Positions 17,950 to 26,745 of a stretch of DNA of 64,000 nt are shown piece by piece. Numbering within the stretch: position 1 is the first letter of the stretch; every line of letters begins with the position of its first letter. The notes beneath the pieces are model-generated. The model did no database searches. It was not told the DNA's origin and saw only the letters and a list, made by a program, of their open reading frames with translations. This DNA comes from Pseudoalteromonas luteoviolacea. GTDB lineage: Bacteria; Pseudomonadota; Gammaproteobacteria; Enterobacterales; Alteromonadaceae. The DNA is taken from positions 94,219 to 158,218 of the forward strand of contig NZ_JAGJEH010000013.1 of assembly GCF_018100925.1 (NCBI RefSeq), in the 5' to 3' direction. A program made the translations under genes and the position numbers.

Positions 17950-18822
17950 TTAACGAACAGTGATCAGGTAGTCTTCAACTTCGCCATACTGAATACGTCG
18001 ACAAGCATTATCGGAACCACCACCAGCATCTAATGCGACCCGCATCAAGGTCACGCCCTCTGGGACATCCTTTGGCACATTAAACACAAACTGGAATACC
18101 CCATCAGACGCAGATGAATGCATTAATTCATTGTTGTCGAATTCACCATTGTGGTTCCAATCAGCCCAAAGCCTAACTGCAACATAAGAAGGGTACTCAG
18201 GAATGACATTGCCAGGTATGACGGTTACTTTTACCGCCCGGTTTGCAGGCAATGTCACGACTTTTCCTGATACCACAGTGTGCTCGTGAGAGCCTGACAT
18301 ATGCTCAAACTCTTCAATTTTGACACCTTCAATCCACTCCCACTCACTACCAAAGCTGGTATTTGCGCAGTATTTGTGTTTTAAAACCGCTGTTTTTAAA
18401 GCCACCGCCTGATACTCTGGCGGCATCAGTGTGCATGCTTGGTTTTCGCTGGTTCCTGCCGTCCACTCATAGGGGTTAGTAAAGTCTTCGTTGGCAAAGG
18501 TCACATACTGCGCTTGGCCCGCGGCAACCTTGGTTTGAGATAGCCATAGCTGTTGCAGCTGTTGAAGCTTTTGTTCTTTAGGAATGATCTCTCTGGTATC
18601 AAACATTTGTTCCCACATTTCAACCAACAGACCGTCATAACACTTTTTCATCCAAGCAAACCGGCCTTGGGCCTCCGTGGTTGTGAGCATATCGCCCAAC
18701 TCACTGTACTTGGCATTTTCAATGAGTTCGTCCGCAGGAGTTTGCGCTTGTACACTTGCTGCGAGCAACGATGAAGCAAGCGCAATTGAAGAAACATAAT
18801 TGCTCTTAGTTAGCTTTTTCAT
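17950..18822 (-). CDS. Secreted protein with C-terminal GEVED domain
   Basis: A 290-residue protein with a signal peptide ending at AASVQAQT. The first ~110 mature residues are helical (LQQLQQLWLSQTKVAAGQ) with four cysteines overall. The last ~90 residues form a beta-sandwich of the GEVED type: VRLWADWNHNGEFDNNE, FNVPKDVPEGVTLMRVAL and the signature QYGEVEDYLITV at the extreme C-terminus. GEVED modules occur on secreted bacterial proteases and adhesins; the large metalloprotease of this run also carries GEVED-like parts. It lies between the two large MACPF-like paralogs with gaps of about 10 bases, so it is almost certainly co-transcribed with them. Confidence 0.75.
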   Translation of the reverse strand: MKKLTKSNYVSSIALASSLLAASVQAQTPADELIENAKYSELGDMLTTTEAQGRFAWMKKCYDGLLVEMWEQMFDTREIIPKEQKLQQLQQLWLSQTKVAAGQAQYVTFANEDFTNPYEWTAGTSENQACTLMPPEYQAVALKTAVLKHKYCANTSFGSEWEWIEGVKIEEFEHMSGSHEHTVVSGKVVTLPANRAVKVTVIPGNVIPEYPSYVAVRLWADWNHNGEFDNNELMHSSASDGVFQFVFNVPKDVPEGVTLMRVALDAGGGSDNACRRIQYGEVEDYLITVR

Positions 18823-18832
18823 AATGGTGTCC

Positions 18833-20080
18833 TTACTTTAATACATCGCTGATCGCACTATAATCTCTATAGTAAGCGAGATTGCCTGATTCATAGTCGA
18901 TGCAATAATTGCCCTCGGGATTGCGCTCGCAATAATCAACCATATCTGCAAACAAGTTTGCGTTTGCACGGCTTGAGCTCTCGATTTGCTGGAGTTGATT
19001 TAATTGTTCTGGCGAGAATTGGGCAGCGTAATAACGCTGTAGATTTTTCGCTCTGCGATAGGTCAGGCGCTCTTCTATCCAACGTGCTGTCAATTCTTTT
19101 ATCACCAACTTCGTTAGGTAGTTTACTGGCGTATAACCCGCGTCGGGGATCAACTGCTGCAGCGCAGCACCAGAATCTAAGTACTTAGTGATATAGCTTT
19201 CAGTGATGTTGTAATCATCTAAAGAGTCAAACTGATTAATGTAGTCAGTTTTTAAGTAGTTGACCGCCGCTTCAAATAGGTTGAAACACGGTTCAGGGTT
19301 GAGCAGCGTACAGCGCATGATGCCATTTGGAATGATATTGAGTAATCGGTTAGGATCTCCACCACTTTGGTAGCCACTGATAGAGATTTTGACCGATTGA
19401 CGTTTTTCTTCATCAATTTTTTGTAGCTGTCCATCTACCTTAACTTTGCCGATCCAATCAACACTCAGATAACCGCCAATTTTTCGCTTATCTTGCTCAT
19501 TGCGATATTCTATCTTCATGTTGATAACAACATTTGACCCATATGCAAAACCTTGCACAAAACCATCACCCAAGTTGGCCGCTTTGTTTCCAGGATAAGC
19601 CTGAGCTAACTCTTTGGCTGCTTGCGTCGGTTGATAGCCAGCATCGCCGGTCGGCATCAAAATACGAGACTTAGGCTTTACCGACGAATAGACACTGTAA
19701 GTGCCCGTATATCTATCAGCACTGATATCTTTTGCGTAATTTGCCCCAGCGTCAACGCGTACAGCGGGGAACTTAAAGCCCGCATCCACTTTACCATCGA
19801 TCAATTTAAGTGCCTGTTCATAACTCAGATCAACACCGACTCTAAAGTCAATATTGGTATTTCCAAGGTGTTCAACTGCGACTCCTTGAACTGACTGAAG
19901 GCCTAATAAAACATCCCCTTTACTTTGATATGCCGTTCCGAGCGGTACTAGATCTATGCTCTTTGCCTCGCCAGACAACGCCTTCAATTCACTTAAAGTC
20001 TTTGGGGTTTCAGATATTTGAGCAGTGGCTGGAACTGCTGACAAAGCCAGCGCAAGGCTAATGAAATTGTATTTTTTCAT
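18833..20080 (-). CDS. Secreted MACPF/CDC-like protein (middle paralog)
   Basis: A 415-residue secreted protein (signal MKKYNFISLALALSAVPATA). It shares most of its length with the 492-residue neighbour: VGVDLSYEQAL, VRVDAGANYAKD, GDGFVQGFAYGSN at 171-183, IGGYLSVDWIG, YQSGGDPNRLLNIIPNG around 237-253 and CTLLNPEPCFNLF. The spacing of these blocks is nearly identical in both proteins, which points to tandem duplication followed by divergence. Helical segments form the C-terminal third. The same caveat applies: a MACPF-like fold is inferred from a short signature and needs structure prediction. Confidence 0.65.
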   Translation of the reverse strand: MKKYNFISLALALSAVPATAQISETPKTLSELKALSGEAKSIDLVPLGTAYQSKGDVLLGLQSVQGVAVEHLGNTNIDFRVGVDLSYEQALKLIDGKVDAGFKFPAVRVDAGANYAKDISADRYTGTYSVYSSVKPKSRILMPTGDAGYQPTQAAKELAQAYPGNKAANLGDGFVQGFAYGSNVVINMKIEYRNEQDKRKIGGYLSVDWIGKVKVDGQLQKIDEEKRQSVKISISGYQSGGDPNRLLNIIPNGIMRCTLLNPEPCFNLFEAAVNYLKTDYINQFDSLDDYNITESYITKYLDSGAALQQLIPDAGYTPVNYLTKLVIKELTARWIEERLTYRRAKNLQRYYAAQFSPEQLNQLQQIESSSRANANLFADMVDYCERNPEGNYCIDYESGNLAYYRDYSAISDVLK

Positions 20081-20131
20081 TTGTTTTCACTCCGTGAAGA
20101 GGCCTGAATAAGGCCTCTGCTAGTTTGTGTC

Positions 20132-22156
20132 CTACTTGTTGAGGCTATTAAGGTAGTCTTTGTGCCATGCTTCAGGAATGCGCTTGAGGACGTCTTGCTC
20201 TGTTTCAACAAGCTCTTCAAATTCATTGTCGGTTTGCATTGCTAAATCACCGACCTGTAGGCCATTTGCAAACATTGAGAATGTTTCACCTGGACTGTGA
20301 TTTGGGTCATCTGCGGTTCTGGCTAGTTTCAAGTTATATACATGCTCATTGTATTTCTGTTCTTTAACCTGAGTGATCAACTCCAGCCCTGACGCCGTGC
20401 GGATACGATCACCAACTTGAACTTTATTGGCCCATGAAGATACACCCGACTGTGTAACTACTGGGTGAGATTCAGTGAGTAATAACTCTTTGCCAGACTC
20501 AGTCGTTAGCTTGATCATTGGCTGACTTTCAGAGCCGATGGAAATATCCTTAATTTCAAGCGGTATATGAACATTTGGCGCAAACTGGCTAGCACCTAAA
20601 ACTGTTTCACCAACACTCAACTGCTCAATGGCTAGCTCTTTGCCGTTGGCAAGCTTAATCATTGTTCCTTTTGCCAAACAGCTAAATACCATTTGCAGCG
20701 GAGGATGCTCAATATCTTTCCAAGACTGATCATCAGGCATATCCGCACTACCAACAACGTACGAATATCTTCTGGTCATTTTGCGCGGCCCTCTTGTCTC
20801 CTCACTTTCAATTGACAGGTTCATGATCCAGTGTGCATCTTCATAACGGCCATATAGTCGCGCATCACCAAAGATCCCTTTCGATCTAGGAATATTCCAC
20901 GAAATACGCGTCATATCAAAAGTCATCGAACCAACTTTTTTGGTAAAATATTTCAGGTTAATATGATCAGAAAACAAATGGTTTGAGCCCTGATATCCAC
21001 CGCCGAGTGCAGTTGCACCGCCAAGCTCTTTAGTTTGGATAAAGATCTCAGTACCATGGTACAGCTCTACCGGCCTTTCACCTTTTGGATCAATGGTATA
21101 AGTTGGGTTGCCATTGTCGTCAAAGGTGACATTTTTTGTCGACCAATCAGGGCGATAGATCTTAGTAACACGGCCCATGACATCTCTATATCCAGTAAAT
21201 GGTACAACTGCTTTAATTTGGTCGTTAGGTGTACCGGGATCGTAATATGCGTCAATATCACAGTCATCGTAACGGCGGTTTAAACAAACTTTGATGCGAT
21301 TATTAGTTGGGTTAGCATTGTCAATTTCTTTTCTGTCAACTGGCGCTGTCACCCCTTTCTCAAGTAAGCTTGCACCAATCTGTGTGTAGCTGCTTGCAGG
21401 CTGGATTGTCATCTCTGCCGTTGGGTCGAATACTTCCAAGCCTTGTCCTTCAGCAGTGTTTCTTACGTAGCCAAGATCTGCTAGCAATGTATCTTTTGAA
21501 TACTCCATCGACATCTGCTTCGTTTCTGCCACTTCAACGCCGCTAGCATTGATATACGTAACGGTAACCCAAGCATTGGCAAAGATTTGTTCCGCGGCCA
21601 TCAACTTCGGTAAAATATCTCTAAGTCTACCAACAGAAGTAATATCCATACGCTTCTTAGTGACACCTTCACCCCAATACTCAATAAAACGCGGGATCGT
21701 AATAGGCTCGCCATGTTCATTAACCAGCGACAAGTCTAAAAACGTATATGTCGTCGGGGCTGTTTCACTGTTTATCGCAGAGATAATAACGTAGTCATTG
21801 CCGTTGGAATCAGTGGCTGTTCTAAAACCCATGTCAGTAAAAAAAGAGCAGACTTTCTCGTTATCGCATTCCGTGTTTGCCGGATTTGCCAAGCCGGATA
21901 CGCTGGCAATGCCCATCTCTGATTGACTCGCTTGGTTTATGTCCGTGGTCTTTAACACATGAAATAAATGCGGACGGTTTTTTTCATTGATGCCATGTTG
22001 CGCCAAACGCTGAGATACCTGCTCATACGTACTGAGCGACGCATCCGGTTGCACAATTGTCTGCAGATTTAGGTTTTCGACGGAGATGGGGTTCGCTACA
22101 GCGACAAACGAAGCTCCTCCCAAAGCAGCAATCACTGCTAGGCTAACAAGTTTCAT
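20132..22156 (-). CDS. Secreted protein with C-terminal Hint (autoprocessing) domain
   Basis: A 674-residue protein with a signal peptide (MKLVSLAVIAALGGASFVAVA), an N-terminal region of about 470 residues I do not recognise, and a C-terminal Hint fold starting at Cys493. CLAKGTMIKLANGKELAIEQ is the splice-like N-block, LTESHPVVT the block with the catalytic His, and VQVGDRIRTASG and EHVYNLKL follow. No HN-Cys/Ser C-terminal splice junction is visible, so true protein splicing is unlikely; N-S shift and cleavage at Cys493, as in Hedgehog-type or bacterial Hint domains, is expected. It would release or lipid-modify the N-terminal part. It is followed by the MACPF-like genes and preceded by a metalloprotease gene on the same strand. 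Confidence 0.8.
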   Translation of the reverse strand: MKLVSLAVIAALGGASFVAVANPISVENLNLQTIVQPDASLSTYEQVSQRLAQHGINEKNRPHLFHVLKTTDINQASQSEMGIASVSGLANPANTECDNEKVCSFFTDMGFRTATDSNGNDYVIISAINSETAPTTYTFLDLSLVNEHGEPITIPRFIEYWGEGVTKKRMDITSVGRLRDILPKLMAAEQIFANAWVTVTYINASGVEVAETKQMSMEYSKDTLLADLGYVRNTAEGQGLEVFDPTAEMTIQPASSYTQIGASLLEKGVTAPVDRKEIDNANPTNNRIKVCLNRRYDDCDIDAYYDPGTPNDQIKAVVPFTGYRDVMGRVTKIYRPDWSTKNVTFDDNGNPTYTIDPKGERPVELYHGTEIFIQTKELGGATALGGGYQGSNHLFSDHINLKYFTKKVGSMTFDMTRISWNIPRSKGIFGDARLYGRYEDAHWIMNLSIESEETRGPRKMTRRYSYVVGSADMPDDQSWKDIEHPPLQMVFSCLAKGTMIKLANGKELAIEQLSVGETVLGASQFAPNVHIPLEIKDISIGSESQPMIKLTTESGKELLLTESHPVVTQSGVSSWANKVQVGDRIRTASGLELITQVKEQKYNEHVYNLKLARTADDPNHSPGETFSMFANGLQVGDLAMQTDNEFEELVETEQDVLKRIPEAWHKDYLNSLNK

Positions 22157-22241
22157 AAAGTTTCCTTTTAGATTAGTGATACAAGGTAGCTCGTAGGCAA
22201 AGGAACCTTTGCCTACATGACTGCGAGCGGTTATTTATTGA

Positions 22242-25200
22242 TTAGTATTTAACTTTGATACGAAAATCATGTATTTCGCCGTAATCGAACAAACTACATG
22301 AGTCCTTTTTATAAGTATTTTCCGCGGGGTACTCTTCTAGTTTTGCACGTATATAAAAGTCTTTTGACCATTCGAGCCAAGATACGCGTGGTAATGAAAT
22401 GGACTTTGTGGCTTTGATCCGACAATACTCACTACCTGAAATAGAGCGACACTCACTGTTGTCTAGCCAATAGCTATAGTTTGGATCATTGTCAAAGCTC
22501 GACTCCGACTCCACAAACTTGCCATCACTATCTTTATCCAACCAAATTGTGAACCTCACACCTCGGTTAGCGTTCTCAAGTAGCCGCTCTGCTGTTGAAC
22601 GGGGGATCAGGTTAGTGGCAATTTCTACACTTAAATTGGACCGTTGCTCCGCTTCAAAGTTTGACGCAATAAATTTGCTATAGCCTTGAGGGTTATGCCC
22701 TTGTGCGTTGGTCAATGTCGCCAGTTCAGTAGAGTATCTGAACAACTTAATTTCATCGATAAAAAATACCCCAGCATTGGCACTGTTACTGATTTTTGCT
22801 GGACACTCATCCACTTTGGACAAGGTAATTTGGTCAAACTTGGTATCCGACTCACTGTTGTCCGCATACCGTACTTCTAGCGACACATTAAATGTGCCAC
22901 CTGCTGAAGGATAGCTCACAATACTCGGGTCTTTTTCCGTGCTGGTTTTATTATCAAAACCGAAACGCCACAGATACTGAGCTGACTTATCGACATTGAG
23001 CTGCGAGGTATTGATAAATTTTACGCGATTATTATCAAGAGGTTGAATTTCAAAGTCTGAAATAATTGGCAAGTTTTTAGAATCAATATCTAACATCACA
23101 TCCAACACTTGACCATTATCAACTACACCACAACCATCCCAAATATAGTAGTCAAATTCATTGGTCGTTATGGCGATACGTAACACCCCCATGCCTGATG
23201 TGGCTTTTTGGCTAACTTTGAATGAAACAGAGTCACCAGTAATTTTCTGGTTGCGCAGGACCTCGTCTTCACTTTCAATCAAACCATTCTTGTTATAGTC
23301 GAAGAATACGGATACCAGCTTACCTGTTAAATCCTGTGAAAAGTTAAGTACGTAGTCACGATTTTTTGCCAGCGCACGCGGTGCTGCAAATTGTGCTGTA
23401 TATCCCGCAGGTAAATCATTTATTTGATGACCACCAAAAGAGAGTGACGTGCTGTGCAGAAGGTCGCTGTTCGTGTACGGTGCGCAAGATTGTGCTTTAC
23501 GGCTAAAAAAGTGATTAAAAGCGCTGCGCGATGTGCCATCTATAGTCGTAACATCAATAGAAAAGCGCATTAATTTATCTTCAGTGACCACTTTTTTCCG
23601 CTTTAAAAATGGGTAGATTGCCGTATTGTCACTGCGGCGCCACTTTTCAACTTGGCCATCACCCCAAAAGATATCGATTTGCGAGATCGTATTACTATCT
23701 AGTCGGCTTAAGTCATAGTTCACGGTATTGTAGTTTAACCAAGTATCGGCATCTAACGTTGATAAGCCAATTCCGGTTGAAATCCCAACCCCAGCTAAAC
23801 TGTCTGAAACGTTTGCAGCGATGGCTGAAGCAGGTTTATCTGCAACGGTCATGTGCTCAGTCTGGTCTAACAGGCAGTAGCCAAACTCATTGATTGATAT
23901 ACCTGAAAACAAGCATTGCGCCGCGTTCGCCCGCAAGAACAAGCTATAAGCATCTTGGATACTCCACCCATGGGTTTTAACAAGCTCGTAGAATGCTTTT
24001 CTTAAGACCCCCCCATTGTCATGGCCCGTTTTAGTACTGGTAAAGTCTTTCCAGTGATCAATACTCCTGCCATCCCAAGACGGTAATTCAAAATATCGTG
24101 CAGGTAGATCAGCGGCCATAACATCCCAGCCATACCACCACTTGCGATTGTTAGTATATTGTCCGGGTTGTTCAAAAAATAAATCCAAAAATGGTTGAGA
24201 TTGCGTATATGAACCGCTCGATGCATGCTGATAATAATCGAGCGCAGCAATGGCCGCGATGTCCGACATACCTTCATTAATTGCGCGGTCGATATCGCCA
24301 TTGCCCAATGATGAGTTCCATTGTGTAATAGCGTGCGCCGCCTCGTGGGCAACAATTCCTAGTCCAGTCAATGAATAAAACTCATAGCCCCCGTTACCTG
24401 GACCATAATTGGCATAAGTGCCATCCCACGATGCGTAGTTGGATCCTAAGATGGTATGTTTGTTTACTTTCTGTAATAACGGTTTAATGCAGTAACCCGT
24501 ATCCGAGCAGTCTTGCACTTGTGCGGGAAAAATCTTTCTCAGGTTTTTATGGAAAAACTGCATCACCAACCCCGCATTAAAATGTGCTTCGTTGGCTGCA
24601 CTGTAGCTATAGTAAGTGCCGTAGGTAGAGTCTATTTCAGCTTTATCGTAGTTTTCATTATTGTTCTGGCATAGATATGAAACAGGCTCAGTTTCTGAGA
24701 TTTTTGCATCAAAGGTCGTAACATAAGGGTTTTCAAGAATACAGCGTTGTTGAGATTTTTTAATTACATAGGGGTAGCCATTAAACTCTGCAAAAATGGC
24801 ATCGGCATCTAAATCCTCAAACAATAACTCTTTACCTACCGGCGACGTATCGTCAAATTGGTAACGTGTACAATTTTGCATACTATTGGGGCTAGGCGAA
24901 TAACACACCGCTCCTAATTTGAAGCTTCCCCCTATGCCACCGCCAACTTGATAGCCGCTGTTAGATAAAGGGCTCGGAGTGAAAGCATATTGCGTATTGT
25001 CATATTGAGAAATCACTTTGAGATCAATTGCACTCAGTATTAGCGTCTCATGACGGTCTTTAAACCAAGCTTCTATTTGAATCACAGGTAACAGCTGTTT
25101 ATCTTGCAAAACGTACGCTTTTTGCGTCTCAACTCTTTGCGCATTTCGGACAATCTCCATTTGCTGCACCACTTGCTGCAAAGCCGAGGTTGTCATGCTG

Positions 25201-25568
25201 TGATACTCAGTTGGGAGCTTCGCAACCACGCCTTTTATCCATTTCCCCATTGTTTGACGGATTGACCCATCTGCATTGCGCGCAATAACCAAGTTACTGT
25301 CTAAGATAGGAAATGCCCCATAAAAAGCTTGATAGTGTTGGTAAACTGAAGTCGTCCCAACTGATTTCGTCAACCGATATTGGATGTTGTCACCTAGGTT
25401 AGATCTATTAGCCGTAACTTCGGATTGTGGCTTTATTGCGACGGCGCGCTCGATCTCATGCCATAGATACTGCTTATTGTAGAGAGGTGTTGATTCTACT
25501 GAGGCAAAAGCATTAGAAACAATGAGTATACTCAAAGATAGACCAAGCAAAACATCTACACGTTTCAT
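22242..25568 (-). CDS. Secreted thermolysin-like (M4/M36-type) metalloprotease
   Basis: A 1108-residue zinc protease. After the signal peptide (to about residue 22) comes an FTP-type propeptide (to about 200). The catalytic domain carries HEAAH at 408-412 and NEGMSD at 431-436, supplying the zinc ligands His408, His412 and Glu432 and catalytic Glu409. From about 720 onward there are accessory beta modules: a GEVED-like domain (VSVFFDYNKNGLIESEDE), a PKD-like domain (AQYLWRFGFDNKTS, then SAGGTFNVSLEV) and a second GEVED-like end (SLFDYGEIHDFRI). It is likely exported by type II secretion. It heads the secreted-protein run and shares GEVED and PKD modules with two of its members, which suggests common targeting or function. 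Confidence 0.85.
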   Translation of the reverse strand: MKRVDVLLGLSLSILIVSNAFASVESTPLYNKQYLWHEIERAVAIKPQSEVTANRSNLGDNIQYRLTKSVGTTSVYQHYQAFYGAFPILDSNLVIARNADGSIRQTMGKWIKGVVAKLPTEYHSMTTSALQQVVQQMEIVRNAQRVETQKAYVLQDKQLLPVIQIEAWFKDRHETLILSAIDLKVISQYDNTQYAFTPSPLSNSGYQVGGGIGGSFKLGAVCYSPSPNSMQNCTRYQFDDTSPVGKELLFEDLDADAIFAEFNGYPYVIKKSQQRCILENPYVTTFDAKISETEPVSYLCQNNNENYDKAEIDSTYGTYYSYSAANEAHFNAGLVMQFFHKNLRKIFPAQVQDCSDTGYCIKPLLQKVNKHTILGSNYASWDGTYANYGPGNGGYEFYSLTGLGIVAHEAAHAITQWNSSLGNGDIDRAINEGMSDIAAIAALDYYQHASSGSYTQSQPFLDLFFEQPGQYTNNRKWWYGWDVMAADLPARYFELPSWDGRSIDHWKDFTSTKTGHDNGGVLRKAFYELVKTHGWSIQDAYSLFLRANAAQCLFSGISINEFGYCLLDQTEHMTVADKPASAIAANVSDSLAGVGISTGIGLSTLDADTWLNYNTVNYDLSRLDSNTISQIDIFWGDGQVEKWRRSDNTAIYPFLKRKKVVTEDKLMRFSIDVTTIDGTSRSAFNHFFSRKAQSCAPYTNSDLLHSTSLSFGGHQINDLPAGYTAQFAAPRALAKNRDYVLNFSQDLTGKLVSVFFDYNKNGLIESEDEVLRNQKITGDSVSFKVSQKATSGMGVLRIAITTNEFDYYIWDGCGVVDNGQVLDVMLDIDSKNLPIISDFEIQPLDNNRVKFINTSQLNVDKSAQYLWRFGFDNKTSTEKDPSIVSYPSAGGTFNVSLEVRYADNSESDTKFDQITLSKVDECPAKISNSANAGVFFIDEIKLFRYSTELATLTNAQGHNPQGYSKFIASNFEAEQRSNLSVEIATNLIPRSTAERLLENANRGVRFTIWLDKDSDGKFVESESSFDNDPNYSYWLDNSECRSISGSEYCRIKATKSISLPRVSWLEWSKDFYIRAKLEEYPAENTYKKDSCSLFDYGEIHDFRIKVKY

Positions 25569-26023
25569 ACAATTTATCCTTTTAATTGTAGTGAGCAGAA
25601 TGTTAACAATGTAACATTATTCAAGTTGTTTTGATCATATTTTATACTACAGCACTCTTTGGATGTATAGAGTAATTACATCAAAATGAGCAAAAAACAT
25701 CATTAAATTAATTTTTGATAAACTCAAAATTAACAAAAAACAAACAAAACCACCGAAAGAAACGCAAAAAAGGCAACAAAATCAAGTTTTAGATACAGGG
25801 ACAAATTTAAATAAGACAGAAAATAACAATATTGCTATTAATTAAATTGACAAGTAAGGGAAAGTACTGCAGTTATCTGGGATTGTACTCAAAATTACAC
25901 TGTCATCCAGAGAAGCCGTATTCTTACTGAATATGCCGTGATCGCAAATGAGCATTTGCATGCATATGAGCCTGCTAGGTTTTTTCACAACCCTAGAGGC
26001 TGCCGAGTCACCACTTAACGAAA
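25569..26023. other. Gene-free AT-rich stretch between protease and fabR
   Basis: No coding region is supported here. It should hold the promoter of the minus-strand protease. GCAAATG-AG-CATTTGC at 25944-25959 is a perfect inverted repeat, and a weaker repeat (CTAGGGTT/AACCTAG on the minus strand) follows near 25976-26000, downstream of fabR; neither has a clear T-run. Confidence 0.5.
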
Positions 26024-26635
26024 TTAAGAGTGGTTCTTTTGATAACCCGCCGCACCTTTAGCAATATAACGCAGCTGCCATATCAGTCTGGCAGTTAGCT
26101 CTGCCCGTTGCTGCTGATCCTGATCAAGCGCCTCTGCGCCTGAGCTAAATACCAAAGTCACCATTGCTTCTGCCTGCATATAAGCGTGATGCGCATCGAC
26201 TTTAGTTTCAGACTCTAAATAATGAGCCAACTCCAATATAAAATGCTTTATCTCTCTGGCTACGGCAGCGCGAAACGCGGGGGAGGTGCCCGATCGCTCT
26301 CTCAGCAATAGCCGGAATTGGTTACTAGACGTTTCGATAAACTCCATAAATGTCTGCACAGATGTATCAATGACACTACCACCACTGGCAATGCGCCTTC
26401 GTGCTTGGCGCATTAGCTGTCTTAGTGTAAGTCCCGCTTCATCGACTAGGGTCAGCCCCAATTCATTCATGTCCTTGAAATGACGATAAAAAGACGTGGG
26501 CGCAATCCCCGCTTCTCGTGCCACTTCACGTAAGCTCAAGTTAGAAAAGCTATGCTCAGCACTGAGCTGATTGAATGCCGCCTCAATCAATGCTTGTCGA
26601 GTTTTTTGTTTTTGTTGTGCACGCACACCTGACAT
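26024..26635 (-). CDS. fabR: Fatty-acid biosynthesis repressor FabR (TetR family)
   Basis: A 203-residue TetR-family repressor nearly collinear with E. coli FabR: the N-terminus GVRAQQKQKTR, the HTH block LSLREVAREAGIAPTSFYRHF, then GLTLRQLMRQARRRIASGG, RLLLRERSGTSPAFRAAVARE and TLVFSSGAEALD. FabR senses unsaturated acyl-CoA/ACP and represses unsaturated fatty-acid genes. The ATG at 26635 follows a GGGGG; an in-frame TTG sits one codon upstream. It is divergent from a desaturase whose promoter contains a perfect palindrome of the FabR type. Confidence 0.95.
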   Translation of the reverse strand: MSGVRAQQKQKTRQALIEAAFNQLSAEHSFSNLSLREVAREAGIAPTSFYRHFKDMNELGLTLVDEAGLTLRQLMRQARRRIASGGSVIDTSVQTFMEFIETSSNQFRLLLRERSGTSPAFRAAVAREIKHFILELAHYLESETKVDAHHAYMQAEAMVTLVFSSGAEALDQDQQQRAELTARLIWQLRYIAKGAAGYQKNHS

Positions 26636-26686
26636 CAATGCCCCCTACTTTATTTCACTCAATACGCTAATTGGGCAGTCTAATAC

Positions 26687-26715
26687 TTGACGGCACAAGA
26701 ATGAAATACTATTTT
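26687..26715 (+). promoter_or_regulatory. Promoter of the desaturase gene
   Basis: TTGACG (26687-26692), a 17-base spacer and TATTTT (26710-26715) make a good sigma-70 promoter; the FabR-type operator begins at the next base. Confidence 0.7.
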
Positions 26716-26733
26716 AGCGTACAAGTGTACGCT
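26716..26733. promoter_or_regulatory. FabR operator
   Basis: AGCGTACAAGTGTACGCT is a perfect 8-base inverted repeat with a 2-base centre, of the kind bound by FabR upstream of fabA/fabB in enteric bacteria. It would cover the transcription start of the desaturase, so FabR binding should block it. It lies 12 bases before the chosen ATG, arguing against a longer reading of the protein. Confidence 0.85.
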
Positions 26734-26745
26734 GAGATTTTAAAA

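Noticed and set aside
20132..20678. Full intein in the Hint protein
   Set aside because: There is no C-terminal His-Asn plus Cys/Ser/Thr junction and no following extein; it is better read as a self-cleaving Hint domain.
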